This document shows, in pieces, positions 34,974-43,440 of a stretch of DNA of 64,000 nt (within the stretch, counting starts at the first letter, position 1; every line of letters starts with the position of its first letter). The DNA lies in the NCBI GenBank assembly GCA_937922785.1, contig CALAJQ010000017.1:1-64000 (forward strand), read 5' to 3'. A program made the position numbers and the translations under genes. Source of the DNA: an uncultured Acidimicrobiales bacterium (GTDB lineage Bacteria; Actinomycetota; Acidimicrobiia; Acidimicrobiales; SZUA-35). The notes beneath the pieces were generated by a model that worked only from the letters and a program-made list of their open reading frames with translations, was not told where the DNA came from and did not search any database.

Positions 34974-36769
34974 TGGCAGATAGCAGATTTCCAAGCCCGT
35001 TCGAGCTAGAAGGGCCAGAGGGTGTCGAAGGCTGGGAGGAGCTCTATCCATATTCGGTGAGCTTCGGCGAGGCCCGCCGCGACTATGAGGAGAATCGCTT
35101 CTGGTTCTGGGACTCAATGCACTGGGGTAAGGCGCTGACACCGTGGGACTCAACATTTATGGAAATGGCTCTGGCTTCCCTAAGTCAGATGAACAGCCGG
35201 CACTACCTGATACCACCAGCGGACGGCGTGGACTTCCGCGTACTTTATGGTTACGCGTTCCTGTCTCCAGTCGGAGTTGACCCGTCGAAAATTGAGGGCC
35301 GGGTTCCTCACTTCATGGAACGAGCTGGTCACTACTTCGGTAACTGGGACTCGCTTTATGAGAACTGGCTGGTGAAGGTCAAGGGCACAATCGATGAGAT
35401 TCAAGCTCTCGACTTCAGCCCACTTCCTGAAATGGAAGATCTCGAAGTGATCACCAGTGGTTCAGGAATGGGAACCGGCCACAAGCTCCAGTCCGAATAC
35501 AACAAGTTCAAGGATCTGATTCTCCAAACCTGGAACTATCACTTTGAGTTTCTAAACCTTGGTTACGCCGCCTACCTTGACTTCTTCGGGTTCTGCAAAG
35601 AGGCCTTCCCCTCTATTCCCGACCTTGGTATCGCCAAGATGGTCGCCGGTGTTGAAGTAGACCTATTCCGGCCAAACGAGGAGCTAAAGCTGTTGGCTCA
35701 AAAGGCAATAGACCTTGGCTTGGCCGATGCCTTCGCTGACCCAGCCAACGTATCGCTGACTGGCGACGCCGGCGCAGAGTTCCAGACTGCGTGGGACGTT
35801 GCCTCTGACCCTTGGTTCAACTTCACTTCCGGCAACGGCTTCTACCACTTCGACAAGATCTGGAAAGAACACCCTGAGATCCCATATGCATTCTTGAACG
35901 ACTACATCGTGAAGATTCAGGCTGGTCAAGATATCAGTAGGCCGATCGAGGCGATCACTGCCGAGCGTGATCGTATTGTTTCTGAATACCGTGACTTACT
36001 AGGAACCGATGAAGATCGAGAGGCCTTCGATGGCAAACTGGGTCTGGCCCGAGTTGTGTTCCCATATGTTGAGAACCACAACTTCTACATCGAACACTGG
36101 ACAATGTCTGTTGTGTGGCGCAAGCTGCGCGAGCTTGGTGCCACTTTGGCCAAGGACGGTCTGTTGGGCTCTGAGGATGACCTGTTCTACCTACGTCGTG
36201 ACGAAGTCGGCGAAGTTCTTTGGGACTACTACTCGAACTGGGCAGTCAACTCGCCAACGGCCAGCGCAGCCATCATGGGACCTAAGATCGCCCGCCGTCG
36301 TGAGATCCATCAGAAGCTGTCTGAGTGGAGCCCACCAAAGGCCCTGGGTGAGCCACCAGAAGTCATCACCGAGCCTTTCACCATCATGTTGTGGGGCATA
36401 ACCAGCGATTCGGTGTCGAACTGGCTGGGCTCTGACAGTGACGAAGAAGGTGTGATCAAGGGAATGGCGGCTTCTCCTGGTGCGGTTGAGGGCATTGCCC
36501 GACTTGTATTCGATCCAGAAGATGTGAATGACCTTCTGGATGGTGAGATATTGGTGGCGCCGATTACAGCGCCAAGCTGGGCTCCGGTTTTCCCCAAGAT
36601 TCAGGCCTGTGTTACCGATATAGGTGGGATCATGAGTCACGCTGCGATCGTTTGCCGCGAGTATGGAGTCCCCGCAGTTACTGGAACCGGATTTGGAACC
36701 AACAAAATCAAGACGGGCGACCGTATCCGGGTCGACGGCTCAGCCGGAACCGTCACGATCATTAGCTAG
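34973..36769 (+). CDS. PEP-utilising phospho-His subunit, phenylphosphate synthase alpha (PpsA)-like
   Basis: The 598-residue protein resembles the large phenylphosphate synthase subunit. It has EGVEGWEELYPY near residue 17, FWFWDSMHW, SRHYLIPPADGVDFRV and FMERAGHYFGNWDSLYENW. The last 90 residues form the mobile phospho-His domain, with His556 in GGIMSHAAIVCREYGVPAV. In the characterised pair, this His is phosphorylated from ATP by the other subunit and passes the phosphate to a phenolic hydroxyl. Start and previous stop overlap (TAATG). No UbiD-like carboxylase is near, so the anaerobic fate of phenylphosphate is unlikely. Confidence 0.9.
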   Translation: MADSRFPSPFELEGPEGVEGWEELYPYSVSFGEARRDYEENRFWFWDSMHWGKALTPWDSTFMEMALASLSQMNSRHYLIPPADGVDFRVLYGYAFLSPVGVDPSKIEGRVPHFMERAGHYFGNWDSLYENWLVKVKGTIDEIQALDFSPLPEMEDLEVITSGSGMGTGHKLQSEYNKFKDLILQTWNYHFEFLNLGYAAYLDFFGFCKEAFPSIPDLGIAKMVAGVEVDLFRPNEELKLLAQKAIDLGLADAFADPANVSLTGDAGAEFQTAWDVASDPWFNFTSGNGFYHFDKIWKEHPEIPYAFLNDYIVKIQAGQDISRPIEAITAERDRIVSEYRDLLGTDEDREAFDGKLGLARVVFPYVENHNFYIEHWTMSVVWRKLRELGATLAKDGLLGSEDDLFYLRRDEVGEVLWDYYSNWAVNSPTASAAIMGPKIARRREIHQKLSEWSPPKALGEPPEVITEPFTIMLWGITSDSVSNWLGSDSDEEGVIKGMAASPGAVEGIARLVFDPEDVNDLLDGEILVAPITAPSWAPVFPKIQACVTDIGGIMSHAAIVCREYGVPAVTGTGFGTNKIKTGDRIRVDGSAGTVTIIS

Positions 36770-36795
36770 CCAACACAGACGAGGAGTTAGTCGCC

Positions 36796-38058
36796 ATGAT
36801 GACCCAAGAAGAAAACGACCTTCTTACCCAGGTTGGTCCGGGCACGCCTATGGGCGATGTGCTCCGGCACTACTGGTATCCGGTTGCGTTTGCCCGAGAG
36901 CTTGAAGAGTTCCCTGTTAAGAGCGCTCGATTACTAGGTGAGAACTGGGCTGTGTTCAAAACCGGCGACGGGGGATACGGCATCGTCGATGAGAAGTGCC
37001 CCCATCGCGGCGCCTCTTTGGTTTATGGCATCGTCGAGAAGGACGGGCTTCGCTGCGGCTACCACGGATGGAAGTTTGATACCGACGGCCAATGCGTTGA
37101 GATCCTGGCAGAGCCCGACAGTTCACCAAAATTCCGTGAGAGTTGTGGTGTTCGAAACGGCCAGGCTCAGGAGCTTGGCGGGCTGGTTTGGGCATACATC
37201 GGTGACGGGCCAGCGCCAGAGCTGCCCCGTTATGAGGCCTATGTGATGGATGGCATCCGCGATATTGGCCATGCTGTAATTCCGTGCAACTGGCTCCAGA
37301 TCATGGAGAACGCTGTTGACCCCTATCACGTAGAGGCTCTGCACGGGAACTACTTCGAGTTCATCGCAGCTCATCAAGGCACGCCGATGCCTGAGTCATT
37401 TGGCGGCAACAAGCACGAGAAGGTTGCGTTCGACAATTTCGAGCACGGCATTATCAAGCGGCGCCTACTGGTTGGCCAATCTGAAGAAAGTGACGATTGG
37501 AAGATTGGTCACCCTCTGGTATTCCCATACAAGATGTGGGTTGGCGGCAATGGCGTCTACCAGATGCAGATTCGGGTTCCCGTTGACGACACCCATACCC
37601 ACGTCATGTTCTATAGCGTTCATGCTCCCGACGGCGTACCGGTAGCCGAAGGCGAAGATCGTTGCGTCGACTATGACATTGAGTGGGTCGACGCCGACGG
37701 CAAGTACATCGTTGACTACATCGAGGGCCAAGACATCATGGCTTGGGTGACCCAAGGCGAGGTTGCTGACCGCACGATCGAACACATCACCAAGAGTGAT
37801 GTTGGGGTGCTGGCGTGTCGTCGAATGTTCCGAGACGCAGTCGACGCGGTCGCTGACGGCAACGATCCGATTGCTGTGGTGCGCGAGCCTCATGAAGTAA
37901 TCAAGCTGCCTCTCGAAGGGTCCAAGTTTGGCCGTGGCGCGCAGTTTGCAACCGATTGGATCAACGACGGGTCTATGCGTTACAGCCCGCTAGCTGATGA
38001 GCTGAAGGCGTTACACATTGCCGCAGCTGACGAGCGCGCCAAGATAGCCGACGCCTAA
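36796..38058 (+). CDS. Rieske non-heme iron ring-hydroxylating oxygenase, alpha subunit
   Basis: The 420-residue protein has the Rieske [2Fe-2S] ligands Cys68, His70 (CPHRG) and Cys87, His90 (CGYHGW). The mononuclear iron triad is Asp175, His178 and His183 (ENAVDPYHVEALHG). It resembles phthalate 4,5-dioxygenase and vanillate demethylase-type single-component alpha subunits. A reductase and ferredoxin are not in the operon, so electrons come from elsewhere. The ribosome site GAGGAG precedes ATG 36796. The inferred substrate is an aromatic phosphate or its dephosphorylated form. Confidence 0.93.
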   Translation: MMTQEENDLLTQVGPGTPMGDVLRHYWYPVAFARELEEFPVKSARLLGENWAVFKTGDGGYGIVDEKCPHRGASLVYGIVEKDGLRCGYHGWKFDTDGQCVEILAEPDSSPKFRESCGVRNGQAQELGGLVWAYIGDGPAPELPRYEAYVMDGIRDIGHAVIPCNWLQIMENAVDPYHVEALHGNYFEFIAAHQGTPMPESFGGNKHEKVAFDNFEHGIIKRRLLVGQSEESDDWKIGHPLVFPYKMWVGGNGVYQMQIRVPVDDTHTHVMFYSVHAPDGVPVAEGEDRCVDYDIEWVDADGKYIVDYIEGQDIMAWVTQGEVADRTIEHITKSDVGVLACRRMFRDAVDAVADGNDPIAVVREPHEVIKLPLEGSKFGRGAQFATDWINDGSMRYSPLADELKALHIAAADERAKIADA

Positions 38059-38840
38059 TGCCGATCGATCATGTCAAGTGGGCTGAGTATCTGATTGCGG
38101 GAGTCGACGAGCGACGCGAACTTCAGGCAATTACTAAGCAGGTTGATGAGTTATCCATCGACGATGCTTACGCGATCCAAGCTGCGCTGCTAGAAATCCA
38201 GCTAGGTCGGGGAGACAAGTTGGCCGGGGCCAAACTCGGTCTGACGTCTTCGGCTAAGCAGGAACAAATGGGAGTGTCGGAGCCGGTTTATGGCTGGGTT
38301 CCAGCGTCTTCGGTTCTGGCCGACGGAGTCTCGGTAGAGCTAACCGAACTGATCCATCCTCGTTGTGAGCCGGAGTTTGTCTTTATCTTGGGTGAATCGC
38401 TTGCCGGCCCTGGGGTGACCGTGGCCGACGTGTTTGACGCAACCGACAAGATTGTGGGCGGAATCGAAGTCATTGACTCTAGATATGAGGCATTCTCGTT
38501 CACGCTGGCTGACGTAATAGCCGACAACACCTCAGCGGCTCGGGTCGCTATAGGTTCTGAAGGCATCAAGCCAGGTGAGGCTGATCTAACTACCCTCGGT
38601 TGTGTCTTCGAAGTGGACGGCGTTGTTACCGGGACCGCAACCGGCGCCGCCTTGCTGGGTGATCCAGCAGCGTGTGTTGCAATGTTGGCAAACCACCTTG
38701 GCAAGTACGGCCAACAACTCGAGGCAGGTTGGCTTGTGATGGCCGGGGCCGCCACCGATGCTCGCCCGTTGCTGGACGGCACGGTTGCTACTGCCCGCTA
38801 CTCGCATTTGGGTTCTGTTTCCATCGCAGGAAAGACGTAG
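38058..38840 (+). CDS. 4-oxalocrotonate decarboxylase-like protein (FAH superfamily, DmpH/XylI type)
   Basis: The 260-residue protein matches the 4-oxalocrotonate decarboxylase / 2-hydroxypentadienoate hydratase group. GAKLGLTSSAKQEQMGVSEPVYG and the decarboxylase-like EVIDSRYEAFSFTLADVIADNTSAARVAIG favour the decarboxylase over the hydratase. Metal ligands are in HPRCEPEFVFI. In meta-cleavage catabolism it decarboxylates 2-oxohex-3-enedioate (4-oxalocrotonate). It overlaps the Rieske gene by one base. Confidence 0.88.
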   Translation: MPIDHVKWAEYLIAGVDERRELQAITKQVDELSIDDAYAIQAALLEIQLGRGDKLAGAKLGLTSSAKQEQMGVSEPVYGWVPASSVLADGVSVELTELIHPRCEPEFVFILGESLAGPGVTVADVFDATDKIVGGIEVIDSRYEAFSFTLADVIADNTSAARVAIGSEGIKPGEADLTTLGCVFEVDGVVTGTATGAALLGDPAACVAMLANHLGKYGQQLEAGWLVMAGAATDARPLLDGTVATARYSHLGSVSIAGKT

Positions 38841-38844
38841 TTGT

Positions 38845-39069
38845 ATGCCTTTGGTTAATGTTCACATGGCTTCGGGGCGCACGCCCGAACAGAAGAGGGC
38901 ACTGATGGACGCCATAACCCAAGCCATGGTTGAACACATCGGCGCTCCGAAGTCTTCAGTTCGGGTCTGGATCGATGAGTTTCCAAACACCGACTTCATG
39001 GCCGGAGGCGAACTGTTGGCCGACAAGCAGGCTCGATTGGCTCGCGAGGCAGCTCAGCAATCAGACTGA
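38845..39069 (+). CDS. 4-oxalocrotonate tautomerase
   Basis: The 74-residue protein begins MPLVNVHMASGRTPEQKRALMD; after Met removal, Pro1 is the catalytic base. A conserved Arg follows in the SSVRVWIDEFP strand. The ORF track extended it upstream to 38758, but ATG 38845 gives the required N-terminal Pro. It interconverts enol and keto forms of the hydroxymuconate formed from the ring-cleavage product. It is packed against the decarboxylase gene. Confidence 0.92.
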   Translation: MPLVNVHMASGRTPEQKRALMDAITQAMVEHIGAPKSSVRVWIDEFPNTDFMAGGELLADKQARLAREAAQQSD

Positions 39070-39073
39070 GGTA

Positions 39074-40291
39074 ATGACAACACCCATCTTGGCGGGAATG
39101 CGAATCGTTGAGGGGTCGGCTTTTGTGGCTGCGCCGTCGGCCTCTATGTCTCTGGCATTGCTCGGCGCAGACGTTATTCGCTTTGACCAAATCGGCGGTG
39201 GGATTGATTACCACCGGTGGCCCCTAACCGAGGCCGGCGACTCGCTCTATTGGGCTGGCCTGAACAAGTCGAAACGATCCATCGCCGTGGATCTCCGTAG
39301 CGAACGGGGCCGTGAAATCGTCACGGCGCTGGTTGCTGCTCCGGGTCCTGACGCGGGGATGTTTGTTTCGAACTTTCCATCAAAGGGGTGGTTGAGCTAC
39401 GAAGCTTTGAAACAGAATCGTGAAGATCTGATCATGGTGACGATTACGGGCAACCCTGATGGGTCAAGTGCGGTCGACTACACGGTCAATTCGGCGGTTG
39501 GATACCCGCACGCAACGGGGCCGGCGGACTCGTCGGTGCCGACAAACCATGTGCTTCCAGCCTGGGACGTGATTTGTGGTCAAACCGCAGCCCTAGGACT
39601 TCTTGCCGCCGAGCGGCATCGGTCGCGGACCGGGGAGGGCCAGCATGTGACTCTGGCTCTGTCCGACACCGCAATCTCGACTGTTTCCAACTTGGGTCAT
39701 GTCGCTGAAGCCCAACTTAACCGGGAGCAAAGAGCGCGGCTTGGCAACGATCTTTACGGGGCTCTTGGCAGAGACTTTCCAACTAACGACGGCGAGCGCG
39801 TGATGCTGGTGGCTATCTCGGACAAGCAATGGACGGGGTTGCTCAAGGCGACCCAGTGCTCTGACTCAATTGCGAAGCTGGAACAACAGCTCGGGGCAGA
39901 TTTCTTTGACGAAGGTCAGAGGTTTGAGCACCGAGATGCAATCTGTGAAGAGCTGTCGCGGTGGGTAGCTAGCCACTCTTTAGCCGAGGTCGCCAGGAGC
40001 TTTGATGACCACCGAGTTTGTTGGGGCAGATACCAGTCTTTCATCGATCTGGTCGACGATGATCCTCGTTGCTCGGAGCAGAACCCGATGATGCAAACAA
40101 TCACTCACGAGCGAATTGGTGAACATCTTGCAGCAGGATCACCATTGGCGTTTTCCAAAGTTGATCGTCGGGCTTTGTCTACAGCACCCGTGCTGGGGCA
40201 ACACACAGAGGAGGTTCTTGTTGAACTTCTAGGGCTCTCAACAGGGGAAATAGCCACTTTGCACGATTCTGGTGTGGTGGCCAGCCCATAG
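39074..40291 (+). CDS. Class III CoA-transferase (CaiB/BaiF/Frc family)
   Basis: About 405 residues. Family signatures are LAGMRIVEGSAFVAAPSASMSLALLGADVIRFD, GDSLYWAGLNKSKRSIAVDLRSERGR and the later WDVICGQTAALGLLAAERHRSRTGEGQHV. The track start at 38930 lies inside the tautomerase gene; ATG 39074 is correct and spaced five bases from its stop. It transfers CoA between acids, often to activate a branched or aromatic acid. As the last gene of the operon, it could act on the substrate or a late intermediate. Confidence 0.88.
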   Translation: MTTPILAGMRIVEGSAFVAAPSASMSLALLGADVIRFDQIGGGIDYHRWPLTEAGDSLYWAGLNKSKRSIAVDLRSERGREIVTALVAAPGPDAGMFVSNFPSKGWLSYEALKQNREDLIMVTITGNPDGSSAVDYTVNSAVGYPHATGPADSSVPTNHVLPAWDVICGQTAALGLLAAERHRSRTGEGQHVTLALSDTAISTVSNLGHVAEAQLNREQRARLGNDLYGALGRDFPTNDGERVMLVAISDKQWTGLLKATQCSDSIAKLEQQLGADFFDEGQRFEHRDAICEELSRWVASHSLAEVARSFDDHRVCWGRYQSFIDLVDDDPRCSEQNPMMQTITHERIGEHLAAGSPLAFSKVDRRALSTAPVLGQHTEEVLVELLGLSTGEIATLHDSGVVASP

Positions 40292-40433
40292 AGTCTGCGG
40301 TTTTAGCGTCGAGGCCGAGTGGGCTGGATTCGGCGCCAAAGTGGACTTTTGGCGCGTCGGTCGTTAAACGCGCCTACAGTTGGGCATCGGGCCCGCCACG
40401 TTGGTCAGCCCCAATCGAAAGAAGAGTAATTAA

Positions 40434-40631
40434 ATGCAAGGCACCGTTAAGTTTTTCAACGCCGAAAAGGGCTATGGCTTCATCTCGCGAGAGGGTGGCG
40501 ACGACGTGTTCGTTCACTACTCAAACATCGCAACCGAAGGCTACAAGTCACTCGACGAAGGTCAGACCGTAGAGTTCGACGTAGCTCCTGGTCGTAAGGG
40601 CGACGAAGCCCAGAACGTACGCCCAGTCTAA
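40434..40631 (+). CDS. Cold-shock-domain RNA chaperone
   Basis: The 65-residue protein is a single cold-shock domain with RNP1 KGYGFISR and RNP2 DVFVHYSNI. It binds single-stranded RNA or DNA and melts structure. A good ribosome site AAGAAGAG precedes ATG 40434, and the 142-base upstream gap leaves room for a structured leader, though no cold-box could be assigned. A strong terminator follows. Confidence 0.97.
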   Translation: MQGTVKFFNAEKGYGFISREGGDDVFVHYSNIATEGYKSLDEGQTVEFDVAPGRKGDEAQNVRPV

Positions 40632-40655
40632 ATAGACCGAGCAAAATTCTTATCG

Positions 40656-40695
40656 AACGCCGCCGCCCGCAGGGGCTGGCGGCGTTTGTATTTTT
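40656..40695 (+). terminator. Rho-independent terminator after the cold-shock gene
   Basis: A nine-base-pair GC-rich stem AACGCCGCC/GGCGGCGTT, a 13-base loop and the tail TGTATTTTT end 3 bases before the stop codon of the convergent aconitase X small-subunit gene. Confidence 0.9.
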
Positions 40696-40697
40696 GG

Positions 40698-41108
40698 CTA
40701 GTGGTCAAGACTGACTGTTCCGTCCTGTCTGACCGTTACTGTCTGACCCTCAACGAGCGCTTCTAGTTCCTTTAGTGCTACTAGTACCACTGGACATTGC
40801 GTGCCATACAAGGTGTCGGCCACGAGCGCGCCTGCAGTCAGATTGATGTCGGCCTTGGCCACAATCAGGCCCGCTGGGCCGGTACCCAACCTGATCGATT
40901 CACCAAGGACTCCGGGTGTGCCAGCAGAACCTCGAGACCCGGGCATTGACACAATCCGCCCTGTCATGAAGGCTCCAACCTGAGGGTGTGCTCGGTCAAT
41001 AATGGCGCCAGTGACGGGATCCAGTCCGCCCCAGAAACTCAGAGGTGCGGTGAGCCGGAGCACGGGGCCCGACGCTTCGCCGCGGTTGAGGATTCGGCCG
41101 GAGATCAC
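40698..41108 (-). CDS. Aconitase X small (swivel, DUF126) subunit
   Basis: The 136-residue protein is a swivel domain: GRILNRGEASGPVLRLTAPLSFWGGLDPVTGAIIDRAHPQVG and GSRGSAGTPGVLGESIRLG. The track extended it upstream in the other gene's frame; GTG 41108 overlaps the large subunit stop (GTGA) and is preferred. With the large subunit it forms an aconitase-superfamily dehydratase. In bacteria characterised members act on cis-3-hydroxy-L-proline; archaeal ones on phosphomevalonate. Confidence 0.85.
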   Translation of the reverse strand: MISGRILNRGEASGPVLRLTAPLSFWGGLDPVTGAIIDRAHPQVGAFMTGRIVSMPGSRGSAGTPGVLGESIRLGTGPAGLIVAKADINLTAGALVADTLYGTQCPVVLVALKELEALVEGQTVTVRQDGTVSLDH

Positions 41109-42397
41109 GACCAATCCTCCTGACGGTGTACAAATCCCCGAATCGCTGATTCTACGCATTCGCTTTGATTGCCAAACGCCACCGGTACCCCGAGAATACC
41201 GGGAGCGTAGTAGGCCCACTTGGCGGAACTAGTCATAACGAGGCCGTGTATTCCTGTTGTCAGCGGAGTGAAGTAGGTGCAGGTATCGAGCGCAACTTGA
41301 ACACCAGCGCTGGTTAGCACTGCGTCCCATCCACGCAACTGAAGTTCGGTGAACACGGCCCGACTGGTCGTGACGATCATTGAGATGCCGTCGGCCACCC
41401 GTCGACCTCCGAATTGCCCGATAAGAGCTTCAAACTCGCTAACCGAGAAATGCGGGGTGCCCAGGCAAACCGCACTCAGTGGCCCATTCGCGTCTGTAGT
41501 CAGGTTTTTGCGTACACGATGCACATCTGAATCGGTCAGGGCCGTCTGCCGTTTTGGTGTTCGTCCGCCTGTGGCCTCGTCCAAAGTCGCTGCCTCAGGG
41601 GTTATGCCGATTGCATGGAACATTTCAACAGCCCCCGACGTGGCGGCCGCTGCCGCAATTGCCTTGAGCTGGTCTTCATCGGCGCTCTCCAGTCCGTGGA
41701 TTGCAGGAATATCGGCCGCCGCCATTTCACCGATGATGATTCCCAGCAGGTGATGGAAGCTGGGATCTCCTAACACGGAGTCAGACAAGTTCTCCAAGTG
41801 GAAGACGTGGGTCGCCAGCCGACCCTCGTCGGTGTGCAGACCAGCGAAGGGAACGCGGCCAACAATTGCGCCGCATATATCGAGGAAGTCTCCATACTTG
41901 TTTGTCCGAGCTCCCAGCACCGAGTTGTAGAACGAGACGGCATTCGATTCTGATCCAATGATTTGAGAACCGAACTCGGGTCGGCCGTCGAGTTGGTGAT
42001 AGGGGGCGCAGCTCCATGTCGGTTGGCAACCCAACTCTTCGTAGATCTGCATCAACCGTCTAGCACCGTGAGTCTCGGTTGGATATGAGCTATGCGGTCG
42101 CAAGTTCGGGTGAGCAAAGTCGATCAGGCTTGAGTTGGTTTGGGTCGGCACAGAGACGGCGCCGCTCTCGCGTAACAAGAACTCGGCAAAGTCAAGAGAT
42201 ACCTGGCCCGCATAGAAGCCGCTTCCCACGTGAGCGAAAGAAACATCTACGAAACTGGTTGCCTCCGCAACCGTGGCAGCAGCAACCATCATCTTCATGG
42301 CCAGTTGTTTGGCCTTGCCCTCGGACCCGGCAAGTAGTTCAGTTTCGTAATCTGTTAACTCAAGCACCTTAAGTGCTCCTGATTCTGCCGACGACAT
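41105..42397 (-). CDS. Aconitase X catalytic (large, DUF521) subunit
   Basis: The 430-residue protein belongs to the AcnX large-subunit family: ATSFVDVSFAHVGSGFYAG, the region GCQPTWSCAPYHQ, IGSESNAVSFYNSVLGARTNKYGDFLD and LGTPHFSVSEFEALI. The last motif has Thr where some family members have Cys. It is an isolated pair convergent with cspA, and no proline or mevalonate genes surround it, so the substrate is open. Start ATG 42397. Confidence 0.87.
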   Translation of the reverse strand: MSSAESGALKVLELTDYETELLAGSEGKAKQLAMKMMVAAATVAEATSFVDVSFAHVGSGFYAGQVSLDFAEFLLRESGAVSVPTQTNSSLIDFAHPNLRPHSSYPTETHGARRLMQIYEELGCQPTWSCAPYHQLDGRPEFGSQIIGSESNAVSFYNSVLGARTNKYGDFLDICGAIVGRVPFAGLHTDEGRLATHVFHLENLSDSVLGDPSFHHLLGIIIGEMAAADIPAIHGLESADEDQLKAIAAAAATSGAVEMFHAIGITPEAATLDEATGGRTPKRQTALTDSDVHRVRKNLTTDANGPLSAVCLGTPHFSVSEFEALIGQFGGRRVADGISMIVTTSRAVFTELQLRGWDAVLTSAGVQVALDTCTYFTPLTTGIHGLVMTSSAKWAYYAPGILGVPVAFGNQSECVESAIRGFVHRQEDWS

Positions 42398-42527
42398 TGG
42401 CGGTAGTGGAACCGATCAAAACTATCTCGCGTTCATGCTCGTGGCTAGATAGAGCTGTCGTTTCAGCGCTGCGGCAATCTGGTTTTGTCTCGGTTTCCCA
42501 TACTCGCCGCAAAAAACTAGGATCAAT

Positions 42528-42551
42528 GTCAGTAGGGGGGACCTACTAGAC
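42528..42551 (+). promoter_or_regulatory. Hairpin directly upstream of coxM
   Basis: GTC AGTAGG GGGGA CCTACT A GAC can fold into a nine-base-pair stem with one bulged A. It lies 12 bases before the start codon, right before the RBS-like AAGGGGAT. It could control translation, or be a palindromic operator. No classical promoter was identified. Confidence 0.5.
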
Positions 42552-42563
42552 AAGGGGATTTAT

Positions 42564-43439
42564 ATGCAGGTGCCAGCACCGTTCGAATACGAGCGGGCAA
42601 CCAGCGTGGAACAAGCAATTGCACTCCGCGCAAAACTGGGCGACGAGGCGAGATTCATCGCCGGTGGTCACAGTCTGTTGCCCATGATGAAGCTACGGCT
42701 CGCCAATCCGGAACACCTGATCGATATCAACGATCTTGAGGAACTGTTCTACATCAAGGAAGAAGCAGGCGAGATTCGAATTGGCGCAATGAGTCGTCAC
42801 CGCGACCTGCTTGACTCAGAACTTCTTTATCAGCACTTCCCAATCTTCCGAGATGCCGAGAAGCTAATTGCTGACCCCGTAGTGCGAAACCGCGGCACCA
42901 TCGGTGGGTCGCTTTGCCAAGCCGACCCGGCCGAAGACCTTTCTGCCGTTTGTGCCACTTTGGGGGCAACGTGTGTGATCAAGTCTGAAACGGGCGAGCG
43001 AGTGGTCGACATGAAAGAGTTCCACGTCGGCCCTTATGAAACCGCTGTAGGCGACGCCGAGATGCTCACCGAGATCAGGATTCCCACTGCCTCAAATGGT
43101 GGCAGCGCGTATGAAAAGGTTGAGCGCCGAGCCGGTGACTGGGCCGTTGTTTCATCGGGAGCGTCGGTTTGGATGGACGGTGACACGATCACCGCAGGCC
43201 GTGTAGGCCTGGCCGCAGTTGGAGACAACACCACTCAACTTGATGGAGTAGCCGAACTTCTGGCCGGCAAGACGGCCTCCGAAGAGCTCTACACCCAGGC
43301 GGGAGAACTGGCCGCTGCCAGCTGTAGCCCCCAGACTGACAACCGAGGAACCGAAGCGTACAAACGACATTTGGCAATGGAACTCACCCGGCGGTCACTT
43401 CGCCGAGCAGTGGCCCGAGCCCAGGGCCAGGAGGCTTGA
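42564..43439 (+). CDS. coxM: Aerobic CO dehydrogenase medium (FAD) subunit
   Basis: The 291-residue protein is a typical molybdenum-hydroxylase FAD subunit: EARFIAGGHSLLPMMKLRLANPEHLIDI (FAD pyrophosphate loop), RNRGTIGGSLCQADPAEDLSA (second FAD loop) and a C-terminal helical domain. It carries electrons from the Fe-S subunit to the quinone pool. ATG 42564 follows an AAGGGGAT ribosome site. It starts the M-S-L order of aerobic CO dehydrogenase. Confidence 0.93.
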   Translation: MQVPAPFEYERATSVEQAIALRAKLGDEARFIAGGHSLLPMMKLRLANPEHLIDINDLEELFYIKEEAGEIRIGAMSRHRDLLDSELLYQHFPIFRDAEKLIADPVVRNRGTIGGSLCQADPAEDLSAVCATLGATCVIKSETGERVVDMKEFHVGPYETAVGDAEMLTEIRIPTASNGGSAYEKVERRAGDWAVVSSGASVWMDGDTITAGRVGLAAVGDNTTQLDGVAELLAGKTASEELYTQAGELAAASCSPQTDNRGTEAYKRHLAMELTRRSLRRAVARAQGQEA

Positions 43440-43440
43440 A

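Noticed and set aside
33801-36769. Interpretation as a split PEP synthase for gluconeogenesis
   Set aside because: Domain split, PpsA-like N-terminal motifs and the catabolic operon context favour a phenol-phosphorylating enzyme; still an inference.
41349-41753. 134-residue plus-strand ORF over the aconitase X gene
   Set aside because: It lies antisense to a well-supported coding gene, has no family features and is Ser/Pro-rich shadow sequence.
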